Below, in pieces: positions 14,915 through 24,277 of a DNA stretch of 64,000 nucleotides. The stretch covers positions 3,977,001 to 4,041,000 of the forward strand of contig NC_010571.1 in the NCBI RefSeq assembly GCF_000019965.1, written 5' to 3'. This DNA comes from Opitutus terrae PB90-1 (GTDB lineage: Bacteria; Verrucomicrobiota; Verrucomicrobiia; Opitutales; Opitutaceae). Under the pieces are notes generated by a model, which searched no databases, was not told the origin of the DNA, and saw only the letters and a program-made list of their open reading frames with translations. How positions within the stretch are numbered: the first letter of the stretch is position 1; each line of letters begins with the position of its first letter. The position numbers and the translations under genes were made by a program.

Positions 14915-16783
14915 TCAAGACATGGTGTCTTTCGGCGCGGTGGGCCGGGACAGCAGCGGGCCTTTCTCACGACGGCGTTCGTCGTCCTGCGCGTGCAGGC
15001 GGGCCGCCAGGATTTCGGCCCGACCGAGATAGCCGACGATTGTCTGCCCATCTTCGCGCGAGACGACGGGCAACCGGCCGATCCCGCGTTGGAGCATTCG
15101 CACCAGCGCGTGGTCGAGCGTGTCGTCCGGGAAAACTGTAACCGGCTCGGTCGTGCCGGCCTGGTCCACTGTCATCGTGCCGTCGTCGTCTCGTTGCTGT
15201 GCGCGGATAAGGTCGCCGCGCGTGATGATGCCAGCGAGTTTGCCGTCGCGCGTGATCAACGTCGCCTGCCGACGAGCGAGCGGCGAATCCGGCTGCGCGA
15301 GTTGTTCCGCCAGCTCGGCGACAGTGGTGTCAGCAGCGACGAGCGGCGGCGTGCGATCCATGACCTCGCCCACGCGTTTGAGGGCGAAGACGTCGATGCT
15401 GTATTCCCGCGTGATGTGCTGACCGCGCCGGGCGAGTTTCTCGGTCAGGATCGAACGCCGCAGCGCCAGCACCGTGACGCACAGCGCGGCCACGGTGCCG
15501 ACCAGCAGCGCCGGCAGCGCGTTCAGATCGTGGGTCAGTTCCAGCAGGAACACCATGCCCGTGAGCGGCGCACGCATCGTGCCGCCCATCATCGCCGCCA
15601 TGCCCACGACGGCCCACAAGCCGGCATCACCCACGCCCGTGACTCCGCCAAGCAGCGCGCCGACGCCACCGCCCAGCATCAGCAACGGCGCCAGCACGCC
15701 GCCGGAGGTGCCCGAGCCGAGTGCGATCGACCAGACCAGTCCCTTCGCGATGACCAGCCCGAGCGCCGCCACACCGAGCAGTTCACCACGCATGAGCGCA
15801 TGGATCGTTTCGTAGCCGACGCCGAGCACGCGCGGATCGATCAATCCACCAAGACCCACGAGCAATCCGCCCAGCGCGGGCCACCACATCCAGTGAACCG
15901 GCAGCTTGGCGAAGCCGTCCTCGCATGCGTAGACCACCGCGGTGAGCAGGCTCGATGCGAGCCCGATGCAAACCCCGACGAGGAGGGCAATCAGCAGCGT
16001 CGTCGGCGCGAGCATGGCGTGCGGAGGAACCGGAAACAGCGGCCCCGCGCCGAGCAGCGGAACCCGCAGGACATCGGCGATAATGGCGGCGACGGCGACA
16101 GGGATGAAGCTGCGCGGTTTCCACTCGAAGAGCAGCAGTTCCACGGCGAGCAGCACGGCGGCGACAGGTGTCGCAAAGATGGCCGCCATCCCCGCTGCGG
16201 CGCCGGCGACGAGGAGCGTTTTCCGCTCGGCCGAGGTGAGGTGAAATAATTGCCCGAAGAGCGATCCACACGCGCCGCCGGTCATGATGATCGGACCTTC
16301 CGCGCCGAACGGTCCGCCAGTGCCAATCGAAATCGCGGACGACACAGGCTTCAGCACCGCGACCTTGGGATCGATGAGGCTGCGGCCGAGCAGGATCGCC
16401 TCGAGTGCTTCCGGAATTCCATGCCCACGAATTTTTTCGGATCCGAAGCGCGCCATGAGCCCGATGACGAGTCCGCCCAAAGCGGGCACCGCCACCACCC
16501 ACCATCCGAAGTGATGTCCGGTCAGCGCCACCGGTTCGGTGGAAAGCCGCTGAAAAAAGGCGAGGTTCGTGCACAACGCGATCAGCCACAGCAGGAGTTT
16601 GGCGACCAGCGCGGCCATGATTCCGACCGGCACGGCGAGCGCGCAGAGGAGCAGCACGCGACGGTCGGTGGTAAAGTCTGCTTTCACTCCTGGCGGCAGT
16701 TCGGGCGTGGCGGAGGAAGAGGCCGACGAAGTGGTGCTTGGGTTCACGTTCCGTGAGTGCACGGCAATGCGGCGGAATCGCAA
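14915..16783 (-). CDS. ClC-family chloride channel/antiporter with C-terminal CBS pair
   Basis: About 622 residues. The longest frame starts at a TTG (16783); GTG codons at ~16760 and ~16745 are equally plausible. After a soluble N-terminus come ~10-12 hydrophobic segments. ClC signatures are visible: GHGIPEALEA (variant of the GSGIP anion-selectivity motif), GTGGPFGAEGPI (the GREGP-like loop, with Ala for Arg), and GTSGGVLAPLLMLGG (GxFxP-like loop). The soluble C-terminus holds two CBS motifs (~470-590; VMDRTPPLVAADTTVAEL, GIITRGDLIRAQ, GRLPVVSREDGQTIVGYLGR), which often bind adenine nucleotides. I see no reliable proton-glutamate assignment by eye, so channel versus H+/Cl- exchanger is left open. 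It stands alone between the Fur-like gene and tRNA-Glu. Confidence 0.9.
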   Translation of the reverse strand: MRFRRIAVHSRNVNPSTTSSASSSATPELPPGVKADFTTDRRVLLLCALAVPVGIMAALVAKLLLWLIALCTNLAFFQRLSTEPVALTGHHFGWWVVAVPALGGLVIGLMARFGSEKIRGHGIPEALEAILLGRSLIDPKVAVLKPVSSAISIGTGGPFGAEGPIIMTGGACGSLFGQLFHLTSAERKTLLVAGAAAGMAAIFATPVAAVLLAVELLLFEWKPRSFIPVAVAAIIADVLRVPLLGAGPLFPVPPHAMLAPTTLLIALLVGVCIGLASSLLTAVVYACEDGFAKLPVHWMWWPALGGLLVGLGGLIDPRVLGVGYETIHALMRGELLGVAALGLVIAKGLVWSIALGSGTSGGVLAPLLMLGGGVGALLGGVTGVGDAGLWAVVGMAAMMGGTMRAPLTGMVFLLELTHDLNALPALLVGTVAALCVTVLALRRSILTEKLARRGQHITREYSIDVFALKRVGEVMDRTPPLVAADTTVAELAEQLAQPDSPLARRQATLITRDGKLAGIITRGDLIRAQQRDDDGTMTVDQAGTTEPVTVFPDDTLDHALVRMLQRGIGRLPVVSREDGQTIVGYLGRAEILAARLHAQDDERRREKGPLLSRPTAPKDTMS

Positions 16784-16947
16784 ATACCCGGAACCAGTCT
16801 GCCCTCGGTCGGAGCGACCTGGGCGCGGCGCACAAATGAGTTCTGCTATGAGAACTCGCGAACCGCCGCCTGCGCGTTGATGATCAGTGTGCTGCGTCCG
16901 CCGCCTAACGCACCAACGCAGCTTCTCCCCAAAACTCTGGTGTAGAC

Positions 16948-16972
16948 AAAAAAAGACCTGCTTGCGCAGGTC
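16948..16972 (-). terminator. intrinsic terminator downstream of tRNA-Glu
   Basis: Read on the minus strand: GACCTGC-GCAA-GCAGGTC followed by seven T. A perfect 7-bp stem with tetraloop and U-tract begins 11 nt beyond the tRNA 3' end. Confidence 0.85.
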
Positions 16973-16982
16973 GTTCCGGAAT

Positions 16983-17057
16983 TGGCGCCCCCACGGGGAA
17001 TCGAACCCCGCTTTGAAGATTGAGAATCTCCTGTCCTAACCGATAGACGATGAGGGC
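16983..17057 (-). tRNA. tRNA-Glu (anticodon CTC), CCA encoded
   Basis: Cloverleaf read on the minus strand. The acceptor stem GCCCTCA pairs with TGGGGGC; the D arm contains GTCT..GGTTAGGAC; the anticodon stem GGAGA/TCTTC encloses loop TTCTCAA with CTC as anticodon; the T arm has GGGGTTCGATTCCCC; discriminator G and an encoded CCA follow. The anticodon reads GAG codons, so another tRNA-Glu with TTC must exist elsewhere for GAA. Confidence 0.95.
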
Positions 17058-17471
17058 GTCTTCGAGAGGGTCGAAGGTTCGGATTTTGCGACGCGCGTCA
17101 AGCGCGGTTTCGACCGCGCAACTACCCGCGCGTATCTCTGCCGATCGAGCGACGGCACCCCCGCGTCGGGAAGCCCCAGAACCGAAACTTCTCGGCCAAG
17201 GAACTCTCGGGATCAAGGCTCGGCGCCGCGTTGGTGGCAGGCTAGAGCCACTCGCGCCGCACCGGCGTGACTAGTCGCGCTGGCCCAACGAACTTCGTCG
17301 TGGCGTCGGACAAACCCTCCCCGCAATTCCAAAGGAACCCCGGATCACCAGCCGCGCGCGGTCAGACGCCGGCTAGAAGCCACTCCGCCCACAGCGCCGA
17401 AGAGACTAATAATTGGCCATCCCTTCACACGGACGCTTTACCTTCGAGGCGCGGCCCTGTACCAAAATCGG
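17058..17471. other. 414-bp intergenic region between tRNA-Glu and a hybrid kinase gene
   Basis: No supported gene. On the minus strand a TTGACG at 17096-17101 is correctly placed for a -35 box of the tRNA promoter, but the -10 region at normal spacing is poor. Short open frames here have no recognisable product. The plus-strand side must hold the promoter of the kinase gene; none is obvious. Confidence 0.4.
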
Positions 17472-20400
17472 ATGGCACAGCCCGATTCGTCCGGCGCTTG
17501 GGATCAGGCCTCCCCGCGGGACCGGATCGGCGTGTTCGTCGGCCGGATCGCGCGGCATTGGAACTCGCACTACGTCTGGGCTGCCGGCGCATGTTGGACT
17601 GGGCTGATCGTGGTCGCGCTGGTCGCCTTGCACGACGGCGGGATCGCGGAAGTCGCGCTCGACGAATTCGCGGTGTTTCTCGGTTTGTGGGGCGCGGGCG
17701 TGCTCGCGCTGATTGGCGGGCATCGCGTGGCGCAGGCGAGCGTGCGCGAGCGCATGCGGATGGTGGCGGCATTGCGGACGAGCGAGGCGAGCTATCGCGA
17801 ACTGTTCGAGAACAGCCCGAACCCGATGCTCGTCTACGACGTCGCCACGCTGCAGTTCCTGGCGGTCAACGATGCAGCCCAGCGTCAGTATGGCTATGCC
17901 CGCGAAGATTTTCTGCGACTGACGGTGGGCGACATTCATCCGGCGGCGGAGATGCAGCAGTTGGAGAGTACGCTGCGAACCGAGCGACCGCCGCTCGCGT
18001 TCAGCGGACCCTGGACTCACCTGCGGCATGATGGCTCGTGCCTGCGCGTGGAGGTCAGTTCGCACGCGCTGAGTTGGGACGGACGCGCGGCGCGGTGCGT
18101 GGTGGTGACAGACATCAGCGAACAGCAGCGACTGAATGCCACGGTCGAAGAGCAGGCGGTCACCTATCAGACGCTGCTGAGCGCGGCGCTCGACGGAGTG
18201 GTGGAAACGGATGAGAGTGGGCGGCTGATCGCGGCGAACGAGGCATTCCTGATGGCCACCGGTTACAGCATGCCGGAACTCGCGACCCGCACCATTGCTG
18301 ATCTCGAGGCGAACGAGAGCCCCGAGGACGTGCAGCGGCATCTCGCGCAAGTACGACTCGCCGGACGCGTGCGTTTCGAAACGCGATTGCGCGCCCACGA
18401 CGGCCGGCTGATCGACTTCGAGGTGAACGTCGTCCACGTGCCGGGGCGCGGCCGCTTTGTCTCCATTCTCCGCGACATCACGCAGCGCAATCGCGCCGAA
18501 CAGGTGCTGCGGCTGAGCGAGGAGCGCTTCCGCGAAGCCATCGAGCATGCCGGCGCGGGTTATTTTCGGATCGATCGCGCCGCCCGGTTCGAGGCGGTAA
18601 ATAGCGCGTGGCTGGCGATGCATGGATTCACGCGTGCTGAAGAGGTTCTGGGCCAGGATTACCTAACCACCCAGGCGCAGGAGGACGCCGACGCGGCTGC
18701 CGACGTGGTGCGACGAGCGTTGGCTGGCGAAGCCATCGCCGCCGGCGAGTTCCGCCGTCGGCGCGCGGACGGATCCACCGGCTACCATACCTTTTCGCTG
18801 CATCCGGTCCGCCGTGGCCGGGAGATTGTCGCGATCGAGGGCTTTCTCATCGACACGACGCCGCTCAAGCAGGCGATGGCCGACTACAAGATGCTGTTCG
18901 ACACCATGCTCGACGGCTTCGCGCTGCACGAAATCGTACGCGACGAGCAGGGGCGGGCGGTGGACTTGCGCTATACGGCGGTCAATCCGGCTTTCGAACG
19001 CCAGACGGGCATCCGGGCCGCGGACGTCGTCGGGCGGCGGATGTCAGAGGCGATTCCAGGGATGGAGCCGGAGTGGATGGAAGCGTACCGGCTGGTGGCG
19101 GAGACGGGCGAGCCGCGGGTGTTCGAGCGGTACAGCCAGCCGCTCAACCGTCACTTCACGGTGAGCGCTTTTCGCCCGTCGGTTGGGCAGCTGGTGTGCG
19201 TGTTCGTCGACATCACCGCCCGCAAGCTGGCGGAAATCGAGCTGCGCAAGCTTTCCCGCGCGGTCGAGCAAAGCCCGGTCAGCGTGATCATAACCGAGAC
19301 GTCCGGGGAGATCGAATACGTAAACCCGTGGTTCACCGAAACCACGGGATATTCGCTCGAGGAAGTCCGCGGGAAAAATCCGCGCGTGCTCAGCTCCGGT
19401 GAAACTTCCGGGGAGACCTATCGCGAGATGTGGCAGGCCATCACCTCCGGGCGCGAATGGCGGGGCGAGTTTCACAATCGCCGGAAGGACGGCACGCTGT
19501 TCTGGGAGGCGGCGACGATCGGCCCGATCTTCGACGACGAGGGGAAGATCTCACGCTTCCTGGCGGTGAAGGAGGACATCACCGAGCGTAAGCGCGCCAG
19601 CGAGCGGATCCGCGAGCAAGCCGCGCTCCTCGATGTGGCTCACGATGGAATTCTGGTCACCACCATGGACCGCGTGGTGACCTACTGGAATCGCGCCGCG
19701 GAGCGGATGTACGGGATCCCTGCGACGGAAGCGTTGGGCCACACCCTCGATGAATTGATCCCGGGCGAGAACTCCGAAGTCCGTCGGGAGGAGTGGCAGC
19801 GGCTGATCGAGCGCGGGGAGTGGAGTGGCGAGCGGCAGCATGTCGTGCGCAGCGGCGGCACCATCGACGTGCGGGTGCATGCGACGCTGGTAAGGAATGC
19901 AGCCGGTCAGCCGACGTCCGTGCTCATCGTGGTCACGGACGTGACCGCGAGCAAGCGGATGGAGAAGCAGTTCCTGCGCGCGCAGCGGATCGAAAGCCTG
20001 GGTGCGCTCGCCAGCGGCGTGGCGCACGATCTCAACAATGTACTCACGCCGATCCTGATGTCGGTGGAGTTGCTGCGCCCCCTCGCGCAAAACCAGGCGG
20101 ATCGGGACATGCTCCAGTTATTGAGCGACAGCGCGCGGCGCGGTTCAGACATCGTGCAGCAGTTGCTGCTGTTCGGCCGGGGCAGCGAGTCGCCGCGGGT
20201 GCCGCTGAACGTGGCGGGAATCCTCAAGGACACCGGCCGGCTGATGCGGGAGACTTTTCCCAAAAAAATCGTGCAGACGGTGTATGCGCCCGCGGATCTC
20301 CGGCTGGTCGAGGCGGATCGCACGCAGATTCATCAAGTCGTGCTGAATTTGTGCGTGAACGCGCGTGATGCGATGCCCGAGGGGGGCCGGCTGCAGATCA

Positions 20401-21140
20401 CCGCGGAGAACGTAGAGGTGGAAGAAGAGCTGGCGCAGCGCCACGCCGCGAAAGGCGCGGGCCGATACGTTCGGATCACCGTGCGCGATACCGGGGCGGG
20501 AATCTCACCGGAGAACCTCGACAAGATCTTCGATCCTTTCTTCACGACGAAGCCCGTGGGGCAGGGCACGGGTCTGGGGCTCGCGACGGTGTTGGGAATT
20601 GTGCGCGGCCACGGCGGCTTTGTGGACGTGAAATCGCAGCTGGGACGCGGCGCCGCGTTCGAGGTGTATCTGCCGGCGGTGGCGATGGCGGTCGAACCGC
20701 TGGGCGTGGAGCCCGCCGCCGCGGCGCTGCACGGGCGAGGCGAGGCGGTGCTGGTGATCGAGGACGAGGAGGCGATTCGCAGCATGCTCCAGCGCGCGTT
20801 GACGCAGCACAACTACCGGGTGCTTACGGCCTCCGACGGCGCCGAGGCACTGGGCGTCTATGCACAGAACGCCGGCAGCATCGATCTTGTGATCACCGAT
20901 GCGATGATGCCGGTGATGGATGGTGCGCAAACAGCGCGGGCGCTGCGCGGGCGCGATCGCAGCTTGCCGATCATCGCCATCAGCGGGTTGCCGGCGCAGC
21001 GCGCGGAGCTGGAGAAGATCCCCGGCCCGCGGATTCACTTTTTGCCGAAACCATTTGCGACCGATCACGCTCTTCATCTGGTGCGTGAAGCTCTGGATGT
21101 GCCGGCGCAAGGTGCGGCACTGGGTCCGGCCACGAAGTAG
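17472..21140 (+). CDS. multi-PAS hybrid sensor histidine kinase with C-terminal receiver
   Basis: 1222 residues. Two hydrophobic segments near the N-terminus (~35-58 and ~66-85) anchor it in the membrane. Six PAS-type modules follow at about 110-230, 230-350, 350-470, 475-590, 595-715 and 715-840 (for example SYRELFENSPNPMLVYD, VEQSPVSVIITETSGEIEYV). The dimerisation/phosphoacceptor helix has GVAHDLNNVLTPIL with His852. The HATPase region shows NLCVNARDAMP (N box), RDTGAGI (G1) and GQGTGLGLATV (G2). The receiver at ~1090-1210 has the acidic pair ED, phosphoacceptor Asp1143 in TDAMMPVMDG and Lys in LPKPF. All catalytic residues are present. No ligand can be predicted. It precedes a second hybrid kinase by ~130 bp. 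Confidence 0.95.
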   Translation: MAQPDSSGAWDQASPRDRIGVFVGRIARHWNSHYVWAAGACWTGLIVVALVALHDGGIAEVALDEFAVFLGLWGAGVLALIGGHRVAQASVRERMRMVAALRTSEASYRELFENSPNPMLVYDVATLQFLAVNDAAQRQYGYAREDFLRLTVGDIHPAAEMQQLESTLRTERPPLAFSGPWTHLRHDGSCLRVEVSSHALSWDGRAARCVVVTDISEQQRLNATVEEQAVTYQTLLSAALDGVVETDESGRLIAANEAFLMATGYSMPELATRTIADLEANESPEDVQRHLAQVRLAGRVRFETRLRAHDGRLIDFEVNVVHVPGRGRFVSILRDITQRNRAEQVLRLSEERFREAIEHAGAGYFRIDRAARFEAVNSAWLAMHGFTRAEEVLGQDYLTTQAQEDADAAADVVRRALAGEAIAAGEFRRRRADGSTGYHTFSLHPVRRGREIVAIEGFLIDTTPLKQAMADYKMLFDTMLDGFALHEIVRDEQGRAVDLRYTAVNPAFERQTGIRAADVVGRRMSEAIPGMEPEWMEAYRLVAETGEPRVFERYSQPLNRHFTVSAFRPSVGQLVCVFVDITARKLAEIELRKLSRAVEQSPVSVIITETSGEIEYVNPWFTETTGYSLEEVRGKNPRVLSSGETSGETYREMWQAITSGREWRGEFHNRRKDGTLFWEAATIGPIFDDEGKISRFLAVKEDITERKRASERIREQAALLDVAHDGILVTTMDRVVTYWNRAAERMYGIPATEALGHTLDELIPGENSEVRREEWQRLIERGEWSGERQHVVRSGGTIDVRVHATLVRNAAGQPTSVLIVVTDVTASKRMEKQFLRAQRIESLGALASGVAHDLNNVLTPILMSVELLRPLAQNQADRDMLQLLSDSARRGSDIVQQLLLFGRGSESPRVPLNVAGILKDTGRLMRETFPKKIVQTVYAPADLRLVEADRTQIHQVVLNLCVNARDAMPEGGRLQITAENVEVEEELAQRHAAKGAGRYVRITVRDTGAGISPENLDKIFDPFFTTKPVGQGTGLGLATVLGIVRGHGGFVDVKSQLGRGAAFEVYLPAVAMAVEPLGVEPAAAALHGRGEAVLVIEDEEAIRSMLQRALTQHNYRVLTASDGAEALGVYAQNAGSIDLVITDAMMPVMDGAQTARALRGRDRSLPIIAISGLPAQRAELEKIPGPRIHFLPKPFATDHALHLVREALDVPAQGAALGPATK

Positions 21141-21274
21141 CTTTCGGTGATTTGCCGACTGGGGAGGAACGTGTCGCCGGATGGCGGTCGCCCAGCCGAG
21201 ATGTGAACGAAACGTGAATTGCTCCAACGTTCTTGTGGCCAGTACCAGCACACGGATACTCGGGGTTCGAATCT

Positions 21275-23344
21275 ATGCATCGAGACGCCGCCGACCGTCC
21301 CACAGGTGATCAAAGCGGCGATCGTCATGACGCGGGCGAACGATCGTCACCAGCCCAGAGCGATCAGCCGCAGGATCGGGAGGGCGTAACACCGGGTGAG
21401 CTGGCCTCGGCGCTACGCGAGCGCGAAGAGGGGTTTCGGCAACTCGCCGACGCGATGCCCCAGTTGGTGTGGACGGCGAATCCGGACGGACGCGTGGACT
21501 ATTACAACGCGCGTTGGCGCGAGTACGCCGGGATCTCGCCGGCGACGGAAGGCAGCGAGCCCTCCTGGGACTGGGCGCCGACGCTGCACCCCGACGACGA
21601 GGCGGCGACGATTCATGCGTGGCGTCGGGCAATCGGGACCGGACGACCGTACCAGATCGAGCACCGCGTACGGATGGCCGACGGCCGCGTGCGCTGGCAT
21701 TTGAGCCGGGGCATTCCCCGCCGCGATGCCACGGGCCGGATCATCAAATGGTACGGCACGGCGACCGACATCCACGATTTTCGCGTGGCGCAAGAGGAGG
21801 CGCGGCTCAACGAGGAGCGCTACCGGTTGGTGGCGCAAGCGACGAACGACGTGATCTGGGATTGGGATCTGCGGACGAACCAAATCGGTTGGAGCGAGGC
21901 GACCCTGGCCAATCTGGGCTACACCGCCGAACAGATCGGAACGTCCTTCGAGAACTGGCGCGAGCGCGTGCATCCCGCGGATCGCGCGCGACTCGACGCC
22001 AGCATTCAGGCCGCGATTGCGAGCGGGGGCGACACCTGGAGCGACGAGTATCGGTTTCGCCGGCAGGACGGCAGCTATGGCGTGTTTCTCGATCGCGGGC
22101 ACATTGCCCGGGACAAGTCCGGGCGGGCCTATCGCATGATCGGCTCGCTGCTCGATCTGACCGAGCGCCGTCGGGTCGAGGCGGAACTGCGCCAGGCCAA
22201 GGACGATGCCGAGCGCGCGAGTCGGGCCAAGGACGAATTCCTGGCGGCTCTGAGCCACGAACTGCGCACGCCGCTCACGCCGGTCCTGATGATGACGCAA
22301 ATGCTCGAGCAGGAGAGGAGTTTCCCACCCGAAGTGCGCGACGACCTGCGAACCATCCGGCGCAACGTCGAACTCGAGATGCGGCTGATCGACGACCTGC
22401 TCGACCTGACGCGAATCACGCGCGGAAAGCTGCGCATGAACGAGGAGATCGTCGATGTGCACCGCGTGCTGCAGGATGCCATCAAGATCGGCTGCGACGA
22501 CATGTGCAGCCAGAAGCGGCTGCGAGTGCGATGCGAATTCGAGGCGAACCGAAGCGCCATGCGCGGGGACACGGCCCGTCTGGGGCAGGTCTTCTGGAAC
22601 CTGATCAAGAACGCGGTGAAGTTCACGCCGGAGGATGGGGCCATCACGCTGCGCACGCGCAATCCGTCGCCGGAACGGTTGGAAGTCCGCGTGGCGGACA
22701 CCGGCATCGGGATCGAGGCGTCGGTGCTGCCGCAGATCTTCAATGCGTTCGAGCAGGGCGGCGCGCACATCACGCGGCGTTTTGGCGGACTGGGTCTCGG
22801 ACTCGCGATCTGCCGCGCGCTCGTGGAACTGCACCATGGCACCATCGTCGCGCGCAGCGAAGGGCCCGGCCACGGAGCGGAGTTCATCGTCGAACTGCCG
22901 ACCTGCCCGGACGCGACTGCCCAGGACGTCGAACCGATGGCGGCGACGGAGTCTGAGGGTAATCGTTCGCCCGAATCGCGGCCGAAAAGAATTCTGCTGG
23001 TGGAGGACCACGAGCATTCGGCGAACGCGATTGCGCGGCTGCTGCAGCGCACGGGTTACCAGGTGGCGATCGCCGCGACGGCGCAGGAAGCGCTGGCGAT
23101 AGCGAGCGAGAGTACGTTTGACCTGCTCGTCAGCGACTTGGGACTGCCGGACGGCTCGGGCAATGATCTGATGCGTGAGCTGCGGCGTCGCTACAGCCTG
23201 CGGGGCATCGCGCTCAGCGGATTCGGCATGGAGGAGGACATGGCGCGCAGCCGCGAGGCCGGCTTTGAGGCGCATCTGGTGAAACCGGTGCGGACGCAGC
23301 AGCTGATCACGATGATCCAGAATCTGCTGGAACCGGCCCGCTGA
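21275..23344 (+). CDS. soluble PAS-PAS hybrid histidine kinase with C-terminal receiver
   Basis: 689 residues from the ATG at 21275; a TTG at 21233 would add 14 residues without an obvious domain. No membrane segment is visible. Two PAS/PAC modules lie at about 50-180 (FRQLADAMPQLVWTANPDGR) and 185-305 (YRLVAQATNDVIWDWDLRTN). HisKA has FLAALSHELRTPLTPVL with His328; HATPase shows NLIKNAVKFTP, VADTGIGIE and GGLGLGLAICRALV. The receiver at ~575-689 has Asp621 in SDLGLPDGSG and Lys in LVKPV. The protein is probably cytoplasmic and could relay to partners encoded elsewhere; no separate response-regulator output gene follows on this strand. Its 3' end converges on the HDOD gene 12 bp away. Confidence 0.93.
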   Translation: MHRDAADRPTGDQSGDRHDAGERSSPAQSDQPQDREGVTPGELASALREREEGFRQLADAMPQLVWTANPDGRVDYYNARWREYAGISPATEGSEPSWDWAPTLHPDDEAATIHAWRRAIGTGRPYQIEHRVRMADGRVRWHLSRGIPRRDATGRIIKWYGTATDIHDFRVAQEEARLNEERYRLVAQATNDVIWDWDLRTNQIGWSEATLANLGYTAEQIGTSFENWRERVHPADRARLDASIQAAIASGGDTWSDEYRFRRQDGSYGVFLDRGHIARDKSGRAYRMIGSLLDLTERRRVEAELRQAKDDAERASRAKDEFLAALSHELRTPLTPVLMMTQMLEQERSFPPEVRDDLRTIRRNVELEMRLIDDLLDLTRITRGKLRMNEEIVDVHRVLQDAIKIGCDDMCSQKRLRVRCEFEANRSAMRGDTARLGQVFWNLIKNAVKFTPEDGAITLRTRNPSPERLEVRVADTGIGIEASVLPQIFNAFEQGGAHITRRFGGLGLGLAICRALVELHHGTIVARSEGPGHGAEFIVELPTCPDATAQDVEPMAATESEGNRSPESRPKRILLVEDHEHSANAIARLLQRTGYQVAIAATAQEALAIASESTFDLLVSDLGLPDGSGNDLMRELRRRYSLRGIALSGFGMEEDMARSREAGFEAHLVKPVRTQQLITMIQNLLEPAR

Positions 23345-23356
23345 CGGACGGGCGGT

Positions 23357-24229
23357 TCAGCGGTAAAGCGTTTCGCGAATCGCCGCGAAGGCGTGGACGG
23401 CCTCGGCGTGGATCGTGCCGAGTGATTCGACTGAGAAACCGTACGCCAGCGCGAAGGGGTGCTCGGCCAAATCCGCCGGCAGCTGAATGGGCCGGGCATC
23501 GGCTGCAGGCACGCCGGAACCCGCCGGAAGCACGCGGGCCACGAGGTTCATCGCCTGCACCAGCGCCTGCGGGATCTCGATTGCGTCCTCCGCGGACAGA
23601 TCCTGCGACTCCACCGCGACCACGATCGGATCGGGAAATTGCCAGCGCCGGAGCAGGTTCGCTCCGACTTCGGCCTGGGTCAGGCCAACGTTCTCACGCT
23701 CCCATTGAACGAGCGGCTGCTGCCCATCCCAGAACAATCCGCCGCCGAGATCCTGGAGGGCCTGATTGAGGGCGAGCCGGCCGATGAAACGCAGCAGACC
23801 GGTGGTGTACGCCTCGCCGCTGTCCACGTTGTTCGTGTGCTTCGCGAGCGCGTCGAAGAAGAGACCGTTGAAAAGACTTTCCGTCCAGAACTCGTCGGCG
23901 GCGATGCCGTAGCTGCCGAGGTCGCGATTCGTCGTGCTGTGAATGGCGACGAGGCTGACGAGCCGGATGGTTTCGTGAAAACCGATCACCTGCACCGCTT
24001 CGCCCACGGCGGCGGTGCGGGTGTTGCGTCCGTAGAAGGCACTGTTGGCGCAGCGGAGTACGTCGGCGGCGAGCGCCGAGTCGCGATTGATGAGTTCGAC
24101 GATATCGCTGAGGCCCGAGTCCGGATTGCGCAGCAACTGCAGCGCCCGGCCCAGCGTGCGGGGCGCCGGAGCCAAGCTTTCGGTTTTCGCGAGCGCTTCG
24201 AGGATCTGGTTTTTCGTGGGCAAAGACAT
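23357..24229 (-). CDS. HDOD domain protein
   Basis: 290 residues. The HDOD domain spans about residues 10-215: LAPAPRTLGRALQLLRNPDSG, then IVELINRDSALAADVLRCANSAFYG and VGEAVQVIGFHETIRLVSLVA, which match the family's conserved helices. HDOD domains are related to HD phosphohydrolases but lack the metal-binding HD residues and usually act as signalling or scaffold modules. The gene lies 48 bp downstream of a receiver-domain gene on the same strand, so the two probably form an operon, a split version of the common receiver-HDOD fusion. The C-terminal ~70 residues are not recognised. Confidence 0.9.
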   Translation of the reverse strand: MSLPTKNQILEALAKTESLAPAPRTLGRALQLLRNPDSGLSDIVELINRDSALAADVLRCANSAFYGRNTRTAAVGEAVQVIGFHETIRLVSLVAIHSTTNRDLGSYGIAADEFWTESLFNGLFFDALAKHTNNVDSGEAYTTGLLRFIGRLALNQALQDLGGGLFWDGQQPLVQWERENVGLTQAEVGANLLRRWQFPDPIVVAVESQDLSAEDAIEIPQALVQAMNLVARVLPAGSGVPAADARPIQLPADLAEHPFALAYGFSVESLGTIHAEAVHAFAAIRETLYR

Positions 24230-24277
24230 GATGGGCGCGGAGGGCGGAGTGGTGGTGAGCAGCGCAGCGGCGTTCGC

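Noticed and set aside
14813-16249. Long plus-strand open frame opposite the ClC gene
   Set aside because: It is Arg/His/Gln-rich without any recognisable domain and lies fully within the minus-strand ClC gene, whose motifs are clear; high GC makes such antisense frames common.
17096-17101. Firm sigma70 promoter for tRNA-Glu
   Set aside because: A TTGACG is correctly placed for -35, but no credible -10 hexamer follows at 16-18 bp.
21413-23275. 620-codon minus-strand open frame opposite the PAS hybrid kinase
   Set aside because: No signature and biased composition; the plus strand shows complete kinase and receiver motifs.
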